Below are positions 26,213 to 34,765 of a DNA stretch of 64,000 bases, piece by piece. A program made the position numbers and the translations under genes. The stretch spans positions 5,580,001 through 5,644,000 of the forward strand of contig NZ_CP059165.1 of NCBI RefSeq assembly GCF_013466425.1. Reading direction: 5' to 3'. Each line of letters starts with the position of its first letter. Within the stretch, counting starts at the first letter, position 1. The stretch comes from Mycobacterium vicinigordonae. Its GTDB lineage: Bacteria > Actinomycetota > Actinomycetes > Mycobacteriales > Mycobacteriaceae. A model generated the notes under the pieces. The model worked only from the letters and a program-made list of their open reading frames with translations, had not been told where the DNA came from and searched no databases.

Positions 26213-27456
26213 TACGCCTGCACGAGTTCCACGACCAAATGACGCAGGCCGGTGTGGCGATTGCTGCGTGTCCACTCCGGAGGCGCCACCAGACGTATAG
26301 AGCCGAATCGGGAAAACATCTCCTCGTAGAGCACCCGTAGTTCCAGCCGGGCTAGGTTGGCTCCCAGGCAGTAGTGCACACCTTGGCCAAAGCCCAAATG
26401 CGGATTGGGTTTACGGGTGATGTCGAATCGCCCGGCGGACTCGAACACGGTGTCGTCGCGGTTGGCGGAGCCCTCCCAGATCTGCACCTTCTGGCCCGCG
26501 CGGATCGACTGGCCGCCGAGCGTGACATCGCGGGTGGCGGTGCGCCGCTTGGACGGTGACGGCGCGGTCCAGCGGACAATCTCTTCAATGGCAGTTGGTA
26601 AGATCTCGAAACCACTACGCAGCAAACGCAATTGGTCGGGATGCTCGGCGAGCGCCAACAGTCCGCCCGCGACCGCGTTGCGAGTGGTCTCGGCACCTGC
26701 GCTGAACAGCAGGCTGAAGAAGAGATACAGCTCCAGATCCGACAGCACCGCCGACTCGGCGCCCGCCACGGTGGCATTGGCAACGACCGACAGCATGTCG
26801 TCGGTCGGCTCGGCGCGTTTGGCGGCGATCAGCTCCTGCCCGAACGCATACATCCGCGACCCGGCCTCTTCGACCGAGAGCTGCGTCAATGCAGCTTTGC
26901 GTGAGCCGCCGAAGTCGAACTGCGGCTCGATTGCCTCGAACAGCCAATGCCGTTCGGACTCCGGCACTCCTAGCAGAATGCAGATCATCTGCATCGGCAG
27001 TTCGGCGGCGACCTCGACCAAAAAATCGACCGGCTCTCCCGGCACCACCGCGTCCAGCAGTCGGCGCGACCTGGCCCGCAGGTCGTCCTCGACGCGTCGG
27101 ATCATGCGCGGCGTCAGCCCGGAACTGACCAGCCGGCGAATCTGCGAATGTCGCGGATCGTCCATCATGTTCAGCACTTGGCCGGCAATGGCCAGGTCCT
27201 GCAACAGCGTGCCGCCGAACGGCCGGTCACCACCCGTCACCGACGAATAGGTGACCGGATCACGCAACACCTCAAGCGTTTCCGGGTAGGTGGCCACCGA
27301 CCAGAAGCCCTCGCCGTCGGGGGTGTTCTCGGTCGGCTCGTGCCAGTACACCGGGGCCTCGCGGCGATGGACAGCGAATAATTCGTGCGGAAAGCCGCTG
27401 GCGAAATTGTCCAAATCGGTGAAGTCGATGCCGGCGAGCGCGGCAATCGCAGTCAC
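26212..27456 (-). CDS. cyp126: Cytochrome P450 CYP126
   Basis: A 414-residue soluble P450. The heme-Cys loop is [18 protein letters not shown], the I-helix acid-alcohol region is [12 protein letters not shown], and the K-helix is [10 protein letters not shown]. It needs electrons from a ferredoxin and reductase; no ferredoxin lies beside it, though the cyp51 ferredoxin is in the window. The start is the GTG of GTGA overlapping the purB stop. The synteny with purB fits Rv0778 (CYP126A1), whose natural substrate is not established; azole binding has been reported for that protein. Confidence 0.93.
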   Translation of the reverse strand: MTAIAALAGIDFTDLDNFASGFPHELFAVHRREAPVYWHEPTENTPDGEGFWSVATYPETLEVLRDPVTYSSVTGGDRPFGGTLLQDLAIAGQVLNMMDDPRHSQIRRLVSSGLTPRMIRRVEDDLRARSRRLLDAVVPGEPVDFLVEVAAELPMQMICILLGVPESERHWLFEAIEPQFDFGGSRKAALTQLSVEEAGSRMYAFGQELIAAKRAEPTDDMLSVVANATVAGAESAVLSDLELYLFFSLLFSAGAETTRNAVAGGLLALAEHPDQLRLLRSGFEILPTAIEEIVRWTAPSPSKRRTATRDVTLGGQSIRAGQKVQIWEGSANRDDTVFESAGRFDITRKPNPHLGFGQGVHYCLGANLARLELRVLYEEMFSRFGSIRLVAPPEWTRSNRHTGLRHLVVELVQA

Positions 27457-28871
27457 AGGATCGCCCCGGGGGTGTACTTGGCCGCCTCCGGATAGCGCTG
27501 CACCAGTTGCTCCACCGCCCCGGCAACCTCGTCAATCTGATCGCCGGCCGCGCCGGTAAAGGCCTTCCTATCGGCCAACGCGGCGTCCAGGGCCGCCCGG
27601 TCCAGCGGAAGCCGCGGATCGGCAGCCAGCCGCTCCAGAAGATCCGGCTCGGCACCATGCTCACGCATGGCAAGCGCGGTGGCCACCGCGTGTTCGCGGA
27701 TCACATGGTGTGCGGACTCGCGGCCCATGCCCGCACGTACCGCGGCGATCAACACCTTGGTGGTAGCCAAGAAAGGCAGGTAGCGGTCCAACTCACGCTG
27801 GATCACCGCCGGGTAGGCGCCGAACTCATCGAGCACCGTAAGGAACGTCTCGATCTGTCCGTCGATGGCAAAAAAGCTGTCCGGCAACGCAACCCGGCGC
27901 ACCACCGAGCAGAATACGTCGCCCTCGTTCCACTGCGCGCCGGCCAGTTCGGCAGCCATCGAGGCATACCCGCGCAGCACCACCTGCAGGCCGTTGACCC
28001 GCTCGCAGCTGCGCGTGTTCATCTTGTGCGGCATCGCCGAGGAACCGACTTGGCCCTCGGCGAAGCCCTCGGTGACCAGCTCATGCCCGGCCATCAGCCG
28101 GATGGTATGCGCCAGCGACGATGGTCCCGAACCCAACTGCACCAGTGCGGACACCACGTCGTGGTCCAGCGAGCGCGGGTACACCTGGCCAACGCTGCGT
28201 AAAACCGTTGCAAAGCCCAGGAATTCAGCGATGCTGTGCTCCAGCTCAGACAGCTTGGCTACCTCGCCGCCGAACAAGTCGAGCATGTCCTGGGCGGTGC
28301 CCATCGGGCCCTTGACGCCACGCAGCGGGTAGCGGTCGATCAACTCGCGCAGCCTGGTCAACCCGATCAGCATCTCTTGCGCGGCCGAGGCGAACCGTTT
28401 GCCCAACGTGGTGGCCTGGGCGGCGACGTTGTGACTGCGTCCCGCCATCACCAGGTCGCGGTATGACACCGCCCTTTCCGCGAGCCGGGCCACCACCGCT
28501 ACCCCGTGTGCAAACACCAATTCCAGTGATTGCCGGATCTGCAACTGTTCGACGTTCTCGGTCAGGTCACGGCTGGTCATCCCCTTGTGCACCTGCTCAT
28601 GGCCGGCGAGGGCGTTGAATTCCTCGATGCGGGCCTTGACGTCGTGGCGCAGCACCCGCTCGCGGGCGGCGATCGAAGCCAGGTCCACCTGATCGAGCAC
28701 ACGCTCGTAGTCCTCGATTGCCGCGGCGGGAAGATCGACCCCGAGGCTGGCCTGGGCCCGCAGCACCGCCAGCCACAGGCGCCGCTCCGCGACGACCTTG
28801 GCCTCGGGCGACCAGATCGCCAACATCTCGGCACTGGCGTAGCGGGCGGCCAGAACGTTCGGAATGCTCAC
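27453..28871 (-). CDS. purB: Adenylosuccinate lyase (PurB)
   Basis: A 472-residue fumarase/aspartase-superfamily lyase that splits SAICAR and adenylosuccinate with release of fumarate (purine steps 8b and 12). The signature loop is [21 protein letters not shown], the substrate-binding Thr-Ser-Arg-Asp appears as [10 protein letters not shown], and the His region is [10 protein letters not shown]. It heads a run with cyp126 and the TDT transporter through 1-4 bp overlaps. The GTG start is 6 nt after TAAGCT (complement of 28878-28883), a leaderless promoter, so the start is well supported. Confidence 0.97.
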   Translation of the reverse strand: MSIPNVLAARYASAEMLAIWSPEAKVVAERRLWLAVLRAQASLGVDLPAAAIEDYERVLDQVDLASIAARERVLRHDVKARIEEFNALAGHEQVHKGMTSRDLTENVEQLQIRQSLELVFAHGVAVVARLAERAVSYRDLVMAGRSHNVAAQATTLGKRFASAAQEMLIGLTRLRELIDRYPLRGVKGPMGTAQDMLDLFGGEVAKLSELEHSIAEFLGFATVLRSVGQVYPRSLDHDVVSALVQLGSGPSSLAHTIRLMAGHELVTEGFAEGQVGSSAMPHKMNTRSCERVNGLQVVLRGYASMAAELAGAQWNEGDVFCSVVRRVALPDSFFAIDGQIETFLTVLDEFGAYPAVIQRELDRYLPFLATTKVLIAAVRAGMGRESAHHVIREHAVATALAMREHGAEPDLLERLAADPRLPLDRAALDAALADRKAFTGAAGDQIDEVAGAVEQLVQRYPEAAKYTPGAIL

Positions 28872-28877
28872 CCGGAC

Positions 28878-28905
28878 AGCTTAAGGTCGGGACCGGCAAT
28901 AGCCT
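28878..28905. promoter_or_regulatory. Overlapping divergent leaderless promoters (purB / DUF429 gene)
   Basis: The minus strand has TAAGCT at 28883-28878, 6 nt before the purB GTG. The plus strand has TAGCCT at 28900-28905, 6 nt before the ATG at 28912. Only 40 bp separate the start codons, so the two promoters face away from each other with polymerase footprints that must overlap. Confidence 0.6.
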
Positions 28906-28911
28906 GTGCGG

Positions 28912-29727
28912 ATGTACTTCGCCGGCGTCGACCTGGCCTGGGCGGGCCGCAACCCGAGCGGTGTCGCAGTGCTCGACGAGGTCGGTGGCCTCGTGACTGT
29001 CGGTGCGGTCGGCGACGACGCCGAGGTGCTGGCGGCCCTGCGGCCCTACACGCAGGGTGCCTGCCTGGTCGGTTTCGACGCACCGTTGGTGGTGAAGAAT
29101 CCGACCGGTCAGCGTCCGGCCGAGGCCGCGCTCAGCCGCGACTTCCGCAGATTCGAGGCGGGCGCACATCCGGCCAACACCGGCAAACCCGAGTTCGCCG
29201 ATGGCCCACGCGCTGGGCGGCTGGCCCGCGCGCTGGACTTGAACACCGATCCACACTCGGGTGTGTCCCGCCGCGCGATCGAGGTCTATCCGCATGCGGC
29301 AACCGTGGCACTGTTTCGACTCCCCCGGACGCTGAAGTACAAAGCCAAACCCGGCCGCGACGTAAATGGGCTCAAGTCGGAGTTACTGCGGTTGATGGAC
29401 GGCGTCGAGATGCTCGCGCGCGCATCGGTACCGATGCGGGTCACCGGTCACCACGGTTGGACCGAACTGCGGCGCACCGTCACAGCTGCGCGCCGCAAGA
29501 GTGAGCTGCGGCGTGCCGAGGACCCGATAGATGCCGTCGTCTGCGCTTACGTGGCGCTCTACACCCAGTGCCGCCCTTCGGACATCACCGTTTACGGAGA
29601 CCCGGCGACTGGCTGCATTGTCACGCCGTCTCTACCGGCAGACCTGGCTCCGGCGGTGCGAGATCACGCGGCGCGAGATCGGGCGGCACAAGATCGGACG
29701 GCGCCAGCTCCGGCGGCGCCAAGCTGA
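28912..29727 (+). CDS. DUF429 protein (predicted RNase-H-like nuclease, Rv0776c type)
   Basis: A 271-residue DUF429 protein. The N-terminal YFAGVDLAWAGRNPSG carries the DxxW pattern; further motifs are CLVGFDAPLVVKNP, IEVYPHAATVALF, YKAKPGRDVNGL and the AEDPIDAVVCAYVA end helix with paired Asp. Acidic residues at these positions resemble an RNase H fold metal site. The role is not known. ATG 28912 is selected by its leaderless promoter. The last 22 residues are pentapeptide-like ([20 protein letters not shown]) and come from a 15-bp repeat shared with the convergent TetR gene, so the tail was probably added by repeat growth. Confidence 0.8.
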   Translation: MYFAGVDLAWAGRNPSGVAVLDEVGGLVTVGAVGDDAEVLAALRPYTQGACLVGFDAPLVVKNPTGQRPAEAALSRDFRRFEAGAHPANTGKPEFADGPRAGRLARALDLNTDPHSGVSRRAIEVYPHAATVALFRLPRTLKYKAKPGRDVNGLKSELLRLMDGVEMLARASVPMRVTGHHGWTELRRTVTAARRKSELRRAEDPIDAVVCAYVALYTQCRPSDITVYGDPATGCIVTPSLPADLAPAVRDHAARDRAAQDRTAPAPAAPS

Positions 29728-30346
29728 TTCGCGCCGTCGGCTGATCCACCGGTGCGAGCACATCGATAAGGTCGATCACCGTGGCCAGCGCCGCGGCCCG
29801 TGGGTCACGCCCCTCGACCAGCGCGGAGACCACCGAGCCGTCGACCGCGGAGATCAGAGTGCACACCAGTTCAAACTGAACTGCCCTTCCCGACCTCTCG
29901 ATGGCCTCGGCCACCGCCTCCGCGCGTTGGCGCAGGCTGCGCCGCATGCTCTCCCGCAACGCCGGCAGGCGAGTGCAAGCGATCTGCCGCTCATACCGAG
30001 AAATCAGCTGCTCGGCGAGTCCCGGCCCGGACACGTCCCCCACCAGTAGGTCAACCAGCACCTCAGCGGTGGTCTCGGGGCCCCGGCGCCGTCGCGACAG
30101 GGCGCTGACCCGCGCCCGTAGCTGGGCCACCTCGATCATCCCGATATGTTCGACCGCGCGGGCTATCAAATCGTCCAGTGACGAGAAGTAGTAGGTGGTC
30201 GACGCCAAGGGCAACCCAGCGCGCCTGGCTACCGCCCGATGACGCACCGCTTCGAATCCGCCCTCGCCGAGCAGCTCGGCGGCCGCACTCACCAGTGCGT
30301 ACCGCCTACGTTCCCCTTTTGGGGTCACTGCTGCTGTCACGCCCAC
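29621..30346 (-). CDS. TetR-family regulator with pentapeptide-repeat tail (Rv0775 type)
   Basis: A 241-residue TetR repressor. The helix-turn-helix is in VRHRAVARRAGLPLASTTYYFSSLDDLIARAVEHIG, a YYFSS recognition-helix variant common in mycobacteria. The C-terminus carries five LAPxx pentapeptides before LPVETA, encoded by the 15-bp repeat. The convergent overlap with the DUF429 gene is 107 bp, unusually long. The divergent esterase gene starts 67 bp away, with an imperfect 24-bp dyad between them (30361-30384), a probable operator. Several GTG codons lie near the 5' end, so the exact start is uncertain. Confidence 0.85.
   Translation of the reverse strand: MGVTAAVTPKGERRRYALVSAAAELLGEGGFEAVRHRAVARRAGLPLASTTYYFSSLDDLIARAVEHIGMIEVAQLRARVSALSRRRRGPETTAEVLVDLLVGDVSGPGLAEQLISRYERQIACTRLPALRESMRRSLRQRAEAVAEAIERSGRAVQFELVCTLISAVDGSVVSALVEGRDPRAAALATVIDLIDVLAPVDQPTARISLAPPELAPSDLVPPDLAPRDLAPPEPGLPVETA
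29642..29716. repeat. Five-copy 15-bp tandem repeat in overlapping gene ends
   Basis: Five diverged 15-bp units, each ending in CGG (boundaries 29656, 29671, 29686, 29701, 29716). The plus strand encodes about RDxAA units at the end of the DUF429 protein. The minus strand encodes LAPPE, LAPRD, LVPPD, LAPSD and LAPPE at the end of the TetR protein. The unit is a multiple of three, so copy-number change keeps both frames. Confidence 0.8.
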
Positions 30347-30360
30347 CCATGCTGCCAGTC

Positions 30361-30384
30361 AAAGTGGTACTGCATTGCCATTTT
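30361..30384. promoter_or_regulatory. Imperfect 24-bp dyad, candidate TetR operator
   Basis: AAAGTGGTACTG|CATTGCCATTTT is symmetric at 9 of 12 positions in each half. It lies between the divergent TetR and esterase genes, 15 bp from the TetR start and 30 bp from the esterase start. Confidence 0.45.
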
Positions 30385-30413
30385 AGCGAAACGGACATGG
30401 CATGATGGCCCGC

Positions 30414-31313
30414 ATGTCTGCCGTCAGCCGCCGTACCGTGCTGCGTCTCGGGGCCGGCGCGGCATGCGGCGCGGTCGGCGCATATGCGCTCAACATGGTT
30501 GTTCAGCCGGACAAATCCGTTGCCGCGCCGGTTACGGGGAGTGGGACAAACGTTCCATTGGCCCCGACACGACCGCTGGATCCGGCGCCGTCCGGCCAGG
30601 TGGCCCCGACAATGGTGACTGGTTCCTTCGTCTCGGCGGCTCGCGGCGGCATCTCCACCAATTGGGCGATTGCGCGTCCACCTGGCCAGACCAAACCCCT
30701 GCGGCCGATCATTGCGCTGCATGGCAAGGGCAACGATGCGGCGGCGGTGATGGCCGGCGGTGTCGAGCAGGGTCTGGCCCAGGCGGTCAATGCGGGGCTG
30801 CCGCCGTTTGCTGTGGTTGCCGTGGACGGCGGTGGTAGCTACTGGCACAAGCGGGCCTCCGGCGAGGACTCCGGGGCGATGGTCCTGGACGAGCTGCTAC
30901 CGATGTTGGGCGGCCAGGGCCTGGACACCTCACGGGTGGGATTCCTGGGCTGGTCGATGGGCGGCTACGGCGCACTGCTGCTAGGCGGTCGGCTGGGGCC
31001 GGGGCGAACCGCGGCGATCTGCGCGGTCAGCCCCGCATTGTGGACCTCCGCCGGAGCAGCCGCGCCCGGTGCCTTCGACGGGGCCGAGGACTACGCGGCC
31101 AATTCGGTGTGGGGGATGCCGGCGTTGGGGTCGATCCCGATCCGGATCGACTGCGGCGACAGCGACCCATTCTATTCCGCGACCAAGCAATTCATCGCCC
31201 AGCTGCCCAACCCGCCGGCGGGCGGGTTCTCGCCGGGCGGGCACAACGGCGGTTTCTGGAGTTCGCAGCTGCCGGGTGAGCTCGCCTGGATGGCCCCACT
31301 CCTGACGGCGTGA
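30414..31313 (+). CDS. Tat-exported esterase (alpha/beta hydrolase, Rv0774c type)
   Basis: A 299-residue putative esterase. A twin-arginine signal SRRTVLRLG with hydrophobic AGAACGAVGAYAL marks Tat export. The mature enzyme has LHGKGND for the oxyanion hole, GWSMGGYG with the Ser nucleophile, DCGDSDPF with an Asp, and PGGHNGGFW with the His. This is the esterase-D/FGH- and mycolyltransferase-like fold. It resembles Rv0774c, described as a secreted lipase/esterase. ATG 30414 is chosen (two earlier ATGs at 30402/30405 only lengthen the n-region). It probably acts on lipids in the cell envelope, under the divergent TetR. Confidence 0.85.
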   Translation: MSAVSRRTVLRLGAGAACGAVGAYALNMVVQPDKSVAAPVTGSGTNVPLAPTRPLDPAPSGQVAPTMVTGSFVSAARGGISTNWAIARPPGQTKPLRPIIALHGKGNDAAAVMAGGVEQGLAQAVNAGLPPFAVVAVDGGGSYWHKRASGEDSGAMVLDELLPMLGGQGLDTSRVGFLGWSMGGYGALLLGGRLGPGRTAAICAVSPALWTSAGAAAPGAFDGAEDYAANSVWGMPALGSIPIRIDCGDSDPFYSATKQFIAQLPNPPAGGFSPGGHNGGFWSSQLPGELAWMAPLLTA

Positions 31314-31347
31314 GCCGGCTCTCTCCGCGAAGATAACGGGCGGCGAA

Positions 31348-31364
31348 GAACCTTGCCGAGGTTC
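31348..31364. terminator. Hairpin between esterase and ggtA
   Basis: GAACCT-TGCCG-AGGTTC is a perfect 6-5-6 inverted repeat 34 bp after the esterase stop and 55 bp before ggtA. It has no T-run, but many mycobacterial terminators lack one. It could alternatively be a binding site. Confidence 0.4.
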
Positions 31365-31405
31365 GCGGCGTGGTTATGATCCGGAGGGCGCACGCCGGCT
31401 GGCGT

Positions 31406-31411
31406 TAGGCT
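31406..31411 (+). promoter_or_regulatory. Leaderless -10 element for ggtA
   Basis: TAGGCT fits TANNNT and is followed by 7 nt and the GTG at 31419, with no Shine-Dalgarno. It supports an independent ggtA promoter and the chosen start. Confidence 0.5.
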
Positions 31412-31418
31412 CACGAGA

Positions 31419-33002
31419 GTGAGTGCACCGTTTGGCTGGACCTTTCCCTACGCGCGGCCGCGCATGCCGGTGCTGGCCGCCAACGCAGTCTGTACCTCGC
31501 AGCCGTTGGCCGCCCAGGCCGGGCTACGAATGCTCGCCGAGGGCGGCAACGCGGTGGATGCGGCCATCGCCACCGCCATTACGCTCACAATCGTCGAACC
31601 GGTGTCCAACGGCATCGGATCGGATGCGTTCGCGATCGTCTGGGACGGCGAACAACTCCACGGCCTGAATGCCTCGGGCCGCTCCCCCGCGGCGTGGACG
31701 CTGGAATACTTTGCCGGCCAGCGAGTCCCGGCTCTGGGCTGGAATTCGGTGACCGTCCCGGGCGCCGTGTCGGCCTGGGCGGAGTTGCATAGCAAGTTCG
31801 GCCGTCTTCCGTTCGACCGACTTTTCGTGCCGGCTATCTCCTACGGCCGCAACGGCTTTCTCGTCTCTCCGACTGTGGCGTCGCAGTGGCGAGCCCAAGT
31901 TCCGCTGTTCGCCGACCAACCCGGATTTGCCCAAGCGTTTCTGCCACACGGACGGGCACCGAAACCGGGTGAGCTGTTTCAGTTTCCCGACCACGCCGCC
32001 ACGCTGGAGAAGATCGCTTCGACGGGCGGTGAGGCCTTTTACCGCGGCGAGTTGGCCGAAAACCTCGAAGCACACTGCCGCGCCAACGGCGGCGCCATGC
32101 GGGCCGACGACCTAGCATCCCACCGCGCCGACTGGGTCGGGACCATCAGCGGAGACTATCGCGGGTACACATTGCACGAGATACCCCCCAACGGCCAGGG
32201 CATCGTCGCCCTGATCGCGCTGGGCATCCTCGAAAACTTCGACTTGTCATCGCTTCGAGTGGATTCCGCCGACAGCGTGCATCTGCAGATCGAGGCGATA
32301 AAGCTGGCATTCGCCGATGCCCAGGCTTACGTCGCCGACATCGAACACATGACGGTGCCGGTCGAGCATCTACTAAACCGGGAGTACTTGTCGCAGCGCG
32401 CCGCGTTGATCGACCCGAAGCGGGCGCAAGCCGCCAGCGCAGGAACACCGAGGGGCGGCACGGTGTACCTGACGGCCGCCGACGCCTCCGGGCTGATGGT
32501 GTCGATGATCCAGTCGAACTATATGGGCTTCGGCTCCGGCGTGGTGGTACCCGGCACCGGCATTGCGTTGCAGAACCGTGGGGCGGACTTCGTTGTGGCA
32601 CAGGGTCATCCGAACCAGGTTGGTCCGGGTAAACGTCCGTACCACACCATCATCCCCGGTTTCGTGACCAAGGGCGGCGCACCGGTGATGAGTTTCGGGG
32701 TGATGGGCGGGCCGATGCAGCCCCAGGGGCACGTGCAGGTCCTGGTCCGCATCGCGGACTACGCCCAGAACCCACAGGCAGCCTGCGACGGCCCCCGGTT
32801 CCGTTGGGTGCAGGGCTCGCAAGTCAGCTGCGAGAACGGGTTTCCGCCGTCGACCCTCGAGGAGTTGCGCCGGCGCGGGCACGAACTGCTCACCACCGAT
32901 GACTACAATTCGTTCGGCAGCTGCCAAGCGATCTGGCGACTCGACGACGGGTACCTCGCGGTCAGCGATCCGCGCCGCGACGGTCAAGCCGCCGCATTCT
33001 GA
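31419..33002 (+). CDS. ggtA: Gamma-glutamyltransferase (GgtA)
   Basis: A 527-residue gamma-glutamyltranspeptidase precursor, matching Rv0773c. The autocleavage Thr is in RGGTVYLTAADASG, dividing a heavy chain (about the first 350 residues) from a light chain that starts with Thr as nucleophile. Also visible are GLRMLAEGGNAVDAAIATAITLTIVEP, NGIGSDAFAIVWDG and QSNYMGFGSG with GTGIALQNRGADF. It hydrolyses or transfers gamma-glutamyl groups. No signal peptide is evident, and many relatives are cytosolic acylase-like members, so the true substrate may not be glutathione, which mycobacteria lack. Confidence 0.93.
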   Translation: MSAPFGWTFPYARPRMPVLAANAVCTSQPLAAQAGLRMLAEGGNAVDAAIATAITLTIVEPVSNGIGSDAFAIVWDGEQLHGLNASGRSPAAWTLEYFAGQRVPALGWNSVTVPGAVSAWAELHSKFGRLPFDRLFVPAISYGRNGFLVSPTVASQWRAQVPLFADQPGFAQAFLPHGRAPKPGELFQFPDHAATLEKIASTGGEAFYRGELAENLEAHCRANGGAMRADDLASHRADWVGTISGDYRGYTLHEIPPNGQGIVALIALGILENFDLSSLRVDSADSVHLQIEAIKLAFADAQAYVADIEHMTVPVEHLLNREYLSQRAALIDPKRAQAASAGTPRGGTVYLTAADASGLMVSMIQSNYMGFGSGVVVPGTGIALQNRGADFVVAQGHPNQVGPGKRPYHTIIPGFVTKGGAPVMSFGVMGGPMQPQGHVQVLVRIADYAQNPQAACDGPRFRWVQGSQVSCENGFPPSTLEELRRRGHELLTTDDYNSFGSCQAIWRLDDGYLAVSDPRRDGQAAAF

Positions 33003-33082
33003 ACCTCGCAGACGAGCCGATTCGACCCTGCTCTCGTTTTGCCAGTAAGCCGGGGAAGCCAGCGGCTCAGGCCAAATTCAAA

Positions 33083-33100
33083 GGTGAACAAATGGTGAAC
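33083..33100. promoter_or_regulatory. Two GGTGAAC direct repeats 11 bp apart
   Basis: GGTGAAC at 33083-33089 and 33094-33100 form a tandem pair with 11-bp spacing, about 100 bp before the kinase start. Such spacing is used by OmpR-type response regulators. The reverse complement gives GTTCACC twice; TTCAC resembles part of the PhoP box (TTCACAGC), but the last bases differ. Confidence 0.35.
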
Positions 33101-33195
33101 TGGAGGTGGCTCAGTAGTAAATCTGAGGTGACGGCAATACACTATCCGCAGGCCAGGGACCAGCCCGGTCAGGTATCAGCGCAGGAGACGGTTTC

Positions 33196-34761
33196 ATGGT
33201 TGGGATAGCTGACATGCTCCCCGGTGGCAGGTTGACTGCCGGTGAGGTGTTTGCCGACTACGTGATCGTCCGGTTCTTGGGATCCGGCGGGATGGGTGAG
33301 GTCTACCTCGCCGAACACCCCCGGTTGCCCCGGCGCGAAGCGCTCAAGATATTGCGCAACATCCCAGATAACGACGTGTCAGCCGACGACGAGTACCGCC
33401 GGCGGTTCATCAGAGAGGCCGACCTGACGGCCGGGCTGTGGCATCCGAACATAGTGCGCGTCAACGATCGAGGCGAGTTCAACGGACAGCTCTGGCTCGC
33501 AATGGACTTCGTGGACGGATCGGACGCGGCGACGTTGGTGCGGGAGCACTATCCGGTCGGCATGCCGGCAGATCAAGTGGCCCCGATCCTGTCGGCAATC
33601 GCCCGCGCCCTCGACTACGCGCATGAACACCACGGCCTGATGCACCGCGACGTCAGCCCCGCCAACATCCTGCTGACCAAACCTCAAGACGAAGAACAGC
33701 GAATCCTGCTGAGCGACTTCGGAATAGCCCGCAACGTCTGCGACACCAGCGGCTTGACCGCGACCAACATGACCATCGGCACGTTTCCCTACGCCGCACC
33801 CGAACAGCTCACGGATGAGCCGCTCGACGGACGCGCCGACCAGTACGCATTGGCGGCCAGCGTTTACCACCTTCTGACCGGATCGCCGCTGTTTCCGCAC
33901 ACCAACCCGGCGGTGGTGATAGGCCGCCACTTGACCGCGCCGCCCCCGAGACTTGCCGAGACCCACCCCATGCTCCGGGTTTTCGATCCGGTACTTGCCG
34001 TGGCTCTGGCGAAGGACCCGGCCGATCGATTCGCCCGCTGCACCGATTTCGCTGAGGCGTTCATCCGGGCCGCCAAATCCGGCCGACACCCGGCAACGTC
34101 GGTTTCCACCATGCCGCGACCTCTGGCGATCAAGCCTGCGAAGAGCACAGCCTCGTCTTCGGATGCGGATGTCGATCTGCCGCAACGGCGCCGCAGCCGG
34201 TGGGGGGTCCTCGCGGCAGCATCGGCGGCGATCGGATTGGCCGCGCTGGGAGCCAGCGGCAGCCACCCGGATGCCAGCAGAGCCGCCGCTGGGCAGAATG
34301 CGTCGTCGGTGGCACCCACGGTTGCGGCGCCGCCGCCGCATGAAGTGGCAGACGCGGCACCGGCCGCCCCGCAAGCGGCGCCAGCCCTACCCTCGGCACT
34401 TCCCGCCCCTGCTGCCGTTCCGGCCGCGCCGGCTCCCAAAGGACCCGCCCCCACCCCGAGGGCACCGGCACCGCCCCCACCTGCGCCCGCTTCGAGGCCG
34501 CCGGCGGCGGTTCCGCAACCGCCGGCCAGCCCCGACCAGACCTACCTCAATCTGGTCTCCGGAATTCCCGGGGTCACCGTCACCGACCCCTCAGTGGCGG
34601 TGGCCACCGGCCGCAACCTGTGCACAGTCCTGCAGAATGGCGGCAGTCCGAGCGAAGTCGCAAACGCGACGGTCAACAACAACGAAGGAATCACGCCCGC
34701 CCAAGCGGCCGCGGGGGTCAACGCGGCGATCACCGTCTACTGCCCGCAGTATCAGCGGTAG
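33196..34761 (+). CDS. PknF-like Ser/Thr kinase with DUF732 tail and altered catalytic loop
   Basis: A 521-residue membrane kinase close to PknF in its N-terminus ([28 protein letters not shown]). ATP-anchoring Lys51 and DFG 174-176 are intact, but the catalytic loop reads HRDVSPAN (150-157), with Ser154 in place of the near-invariant Lys, so activity may be reduced. A predicted helix (about 336-354) is followed by a long Ala/Pro linker, then a secreted-type domain (about 448-521) with LCTVLQNGG and a final VYCPQYQR, which looks like DUF732. The linker carries many PAP repeats. AGGAGACGG precedes the ATG. Context is ggtA upstream and purD convergent. The ectodomain ligand is unknown. Confidence 0.85.
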   Translation: MVGIADMLPGGRLTAGEVFADYVIVRFLGSGGMGEVYLAEHPRLPRREALKILRNIPDNDVSADDEYRRRFIREADLTAGLWHPNIVRVNDRGEFNGQLWLAMDFVDGSDAATLVREHYPVGMPADQVAPILSAIARALDYAHEHHGLMHRDVSPANILLTKPQDEEQRILLSDFGIARNVCDTSGLTATNMTIGTFPYAAPEQLTDEPLDGRADQYALAASVYHLLTGSPLFPHTNPAVVIGRHLTAPPPRLAETHPMLRVFDPVLAVALAKDPADRFARCTDFAEAFIRAAKSGRHPATSVSTMPRPLAIKPAKSTASSSDADVDLPQRRRSRWGVLAAASAAIGLAALGASGSHPDASRAAAGQNASSVAPTVAAPPPHEVADAAPAAPQAAPALPSALPAPAAVPAAPAPKGPAPTPRAPAPPPPAPASRPPAAVPQPPASPDQTYLNLVSGIPGVTVTDPSVAVATGRNLCTVLQNGGSPSEVANATVNNNEGITPAQAAAGVNAAITVYCPQYQR

Positions 34762-34765
34762 AACC

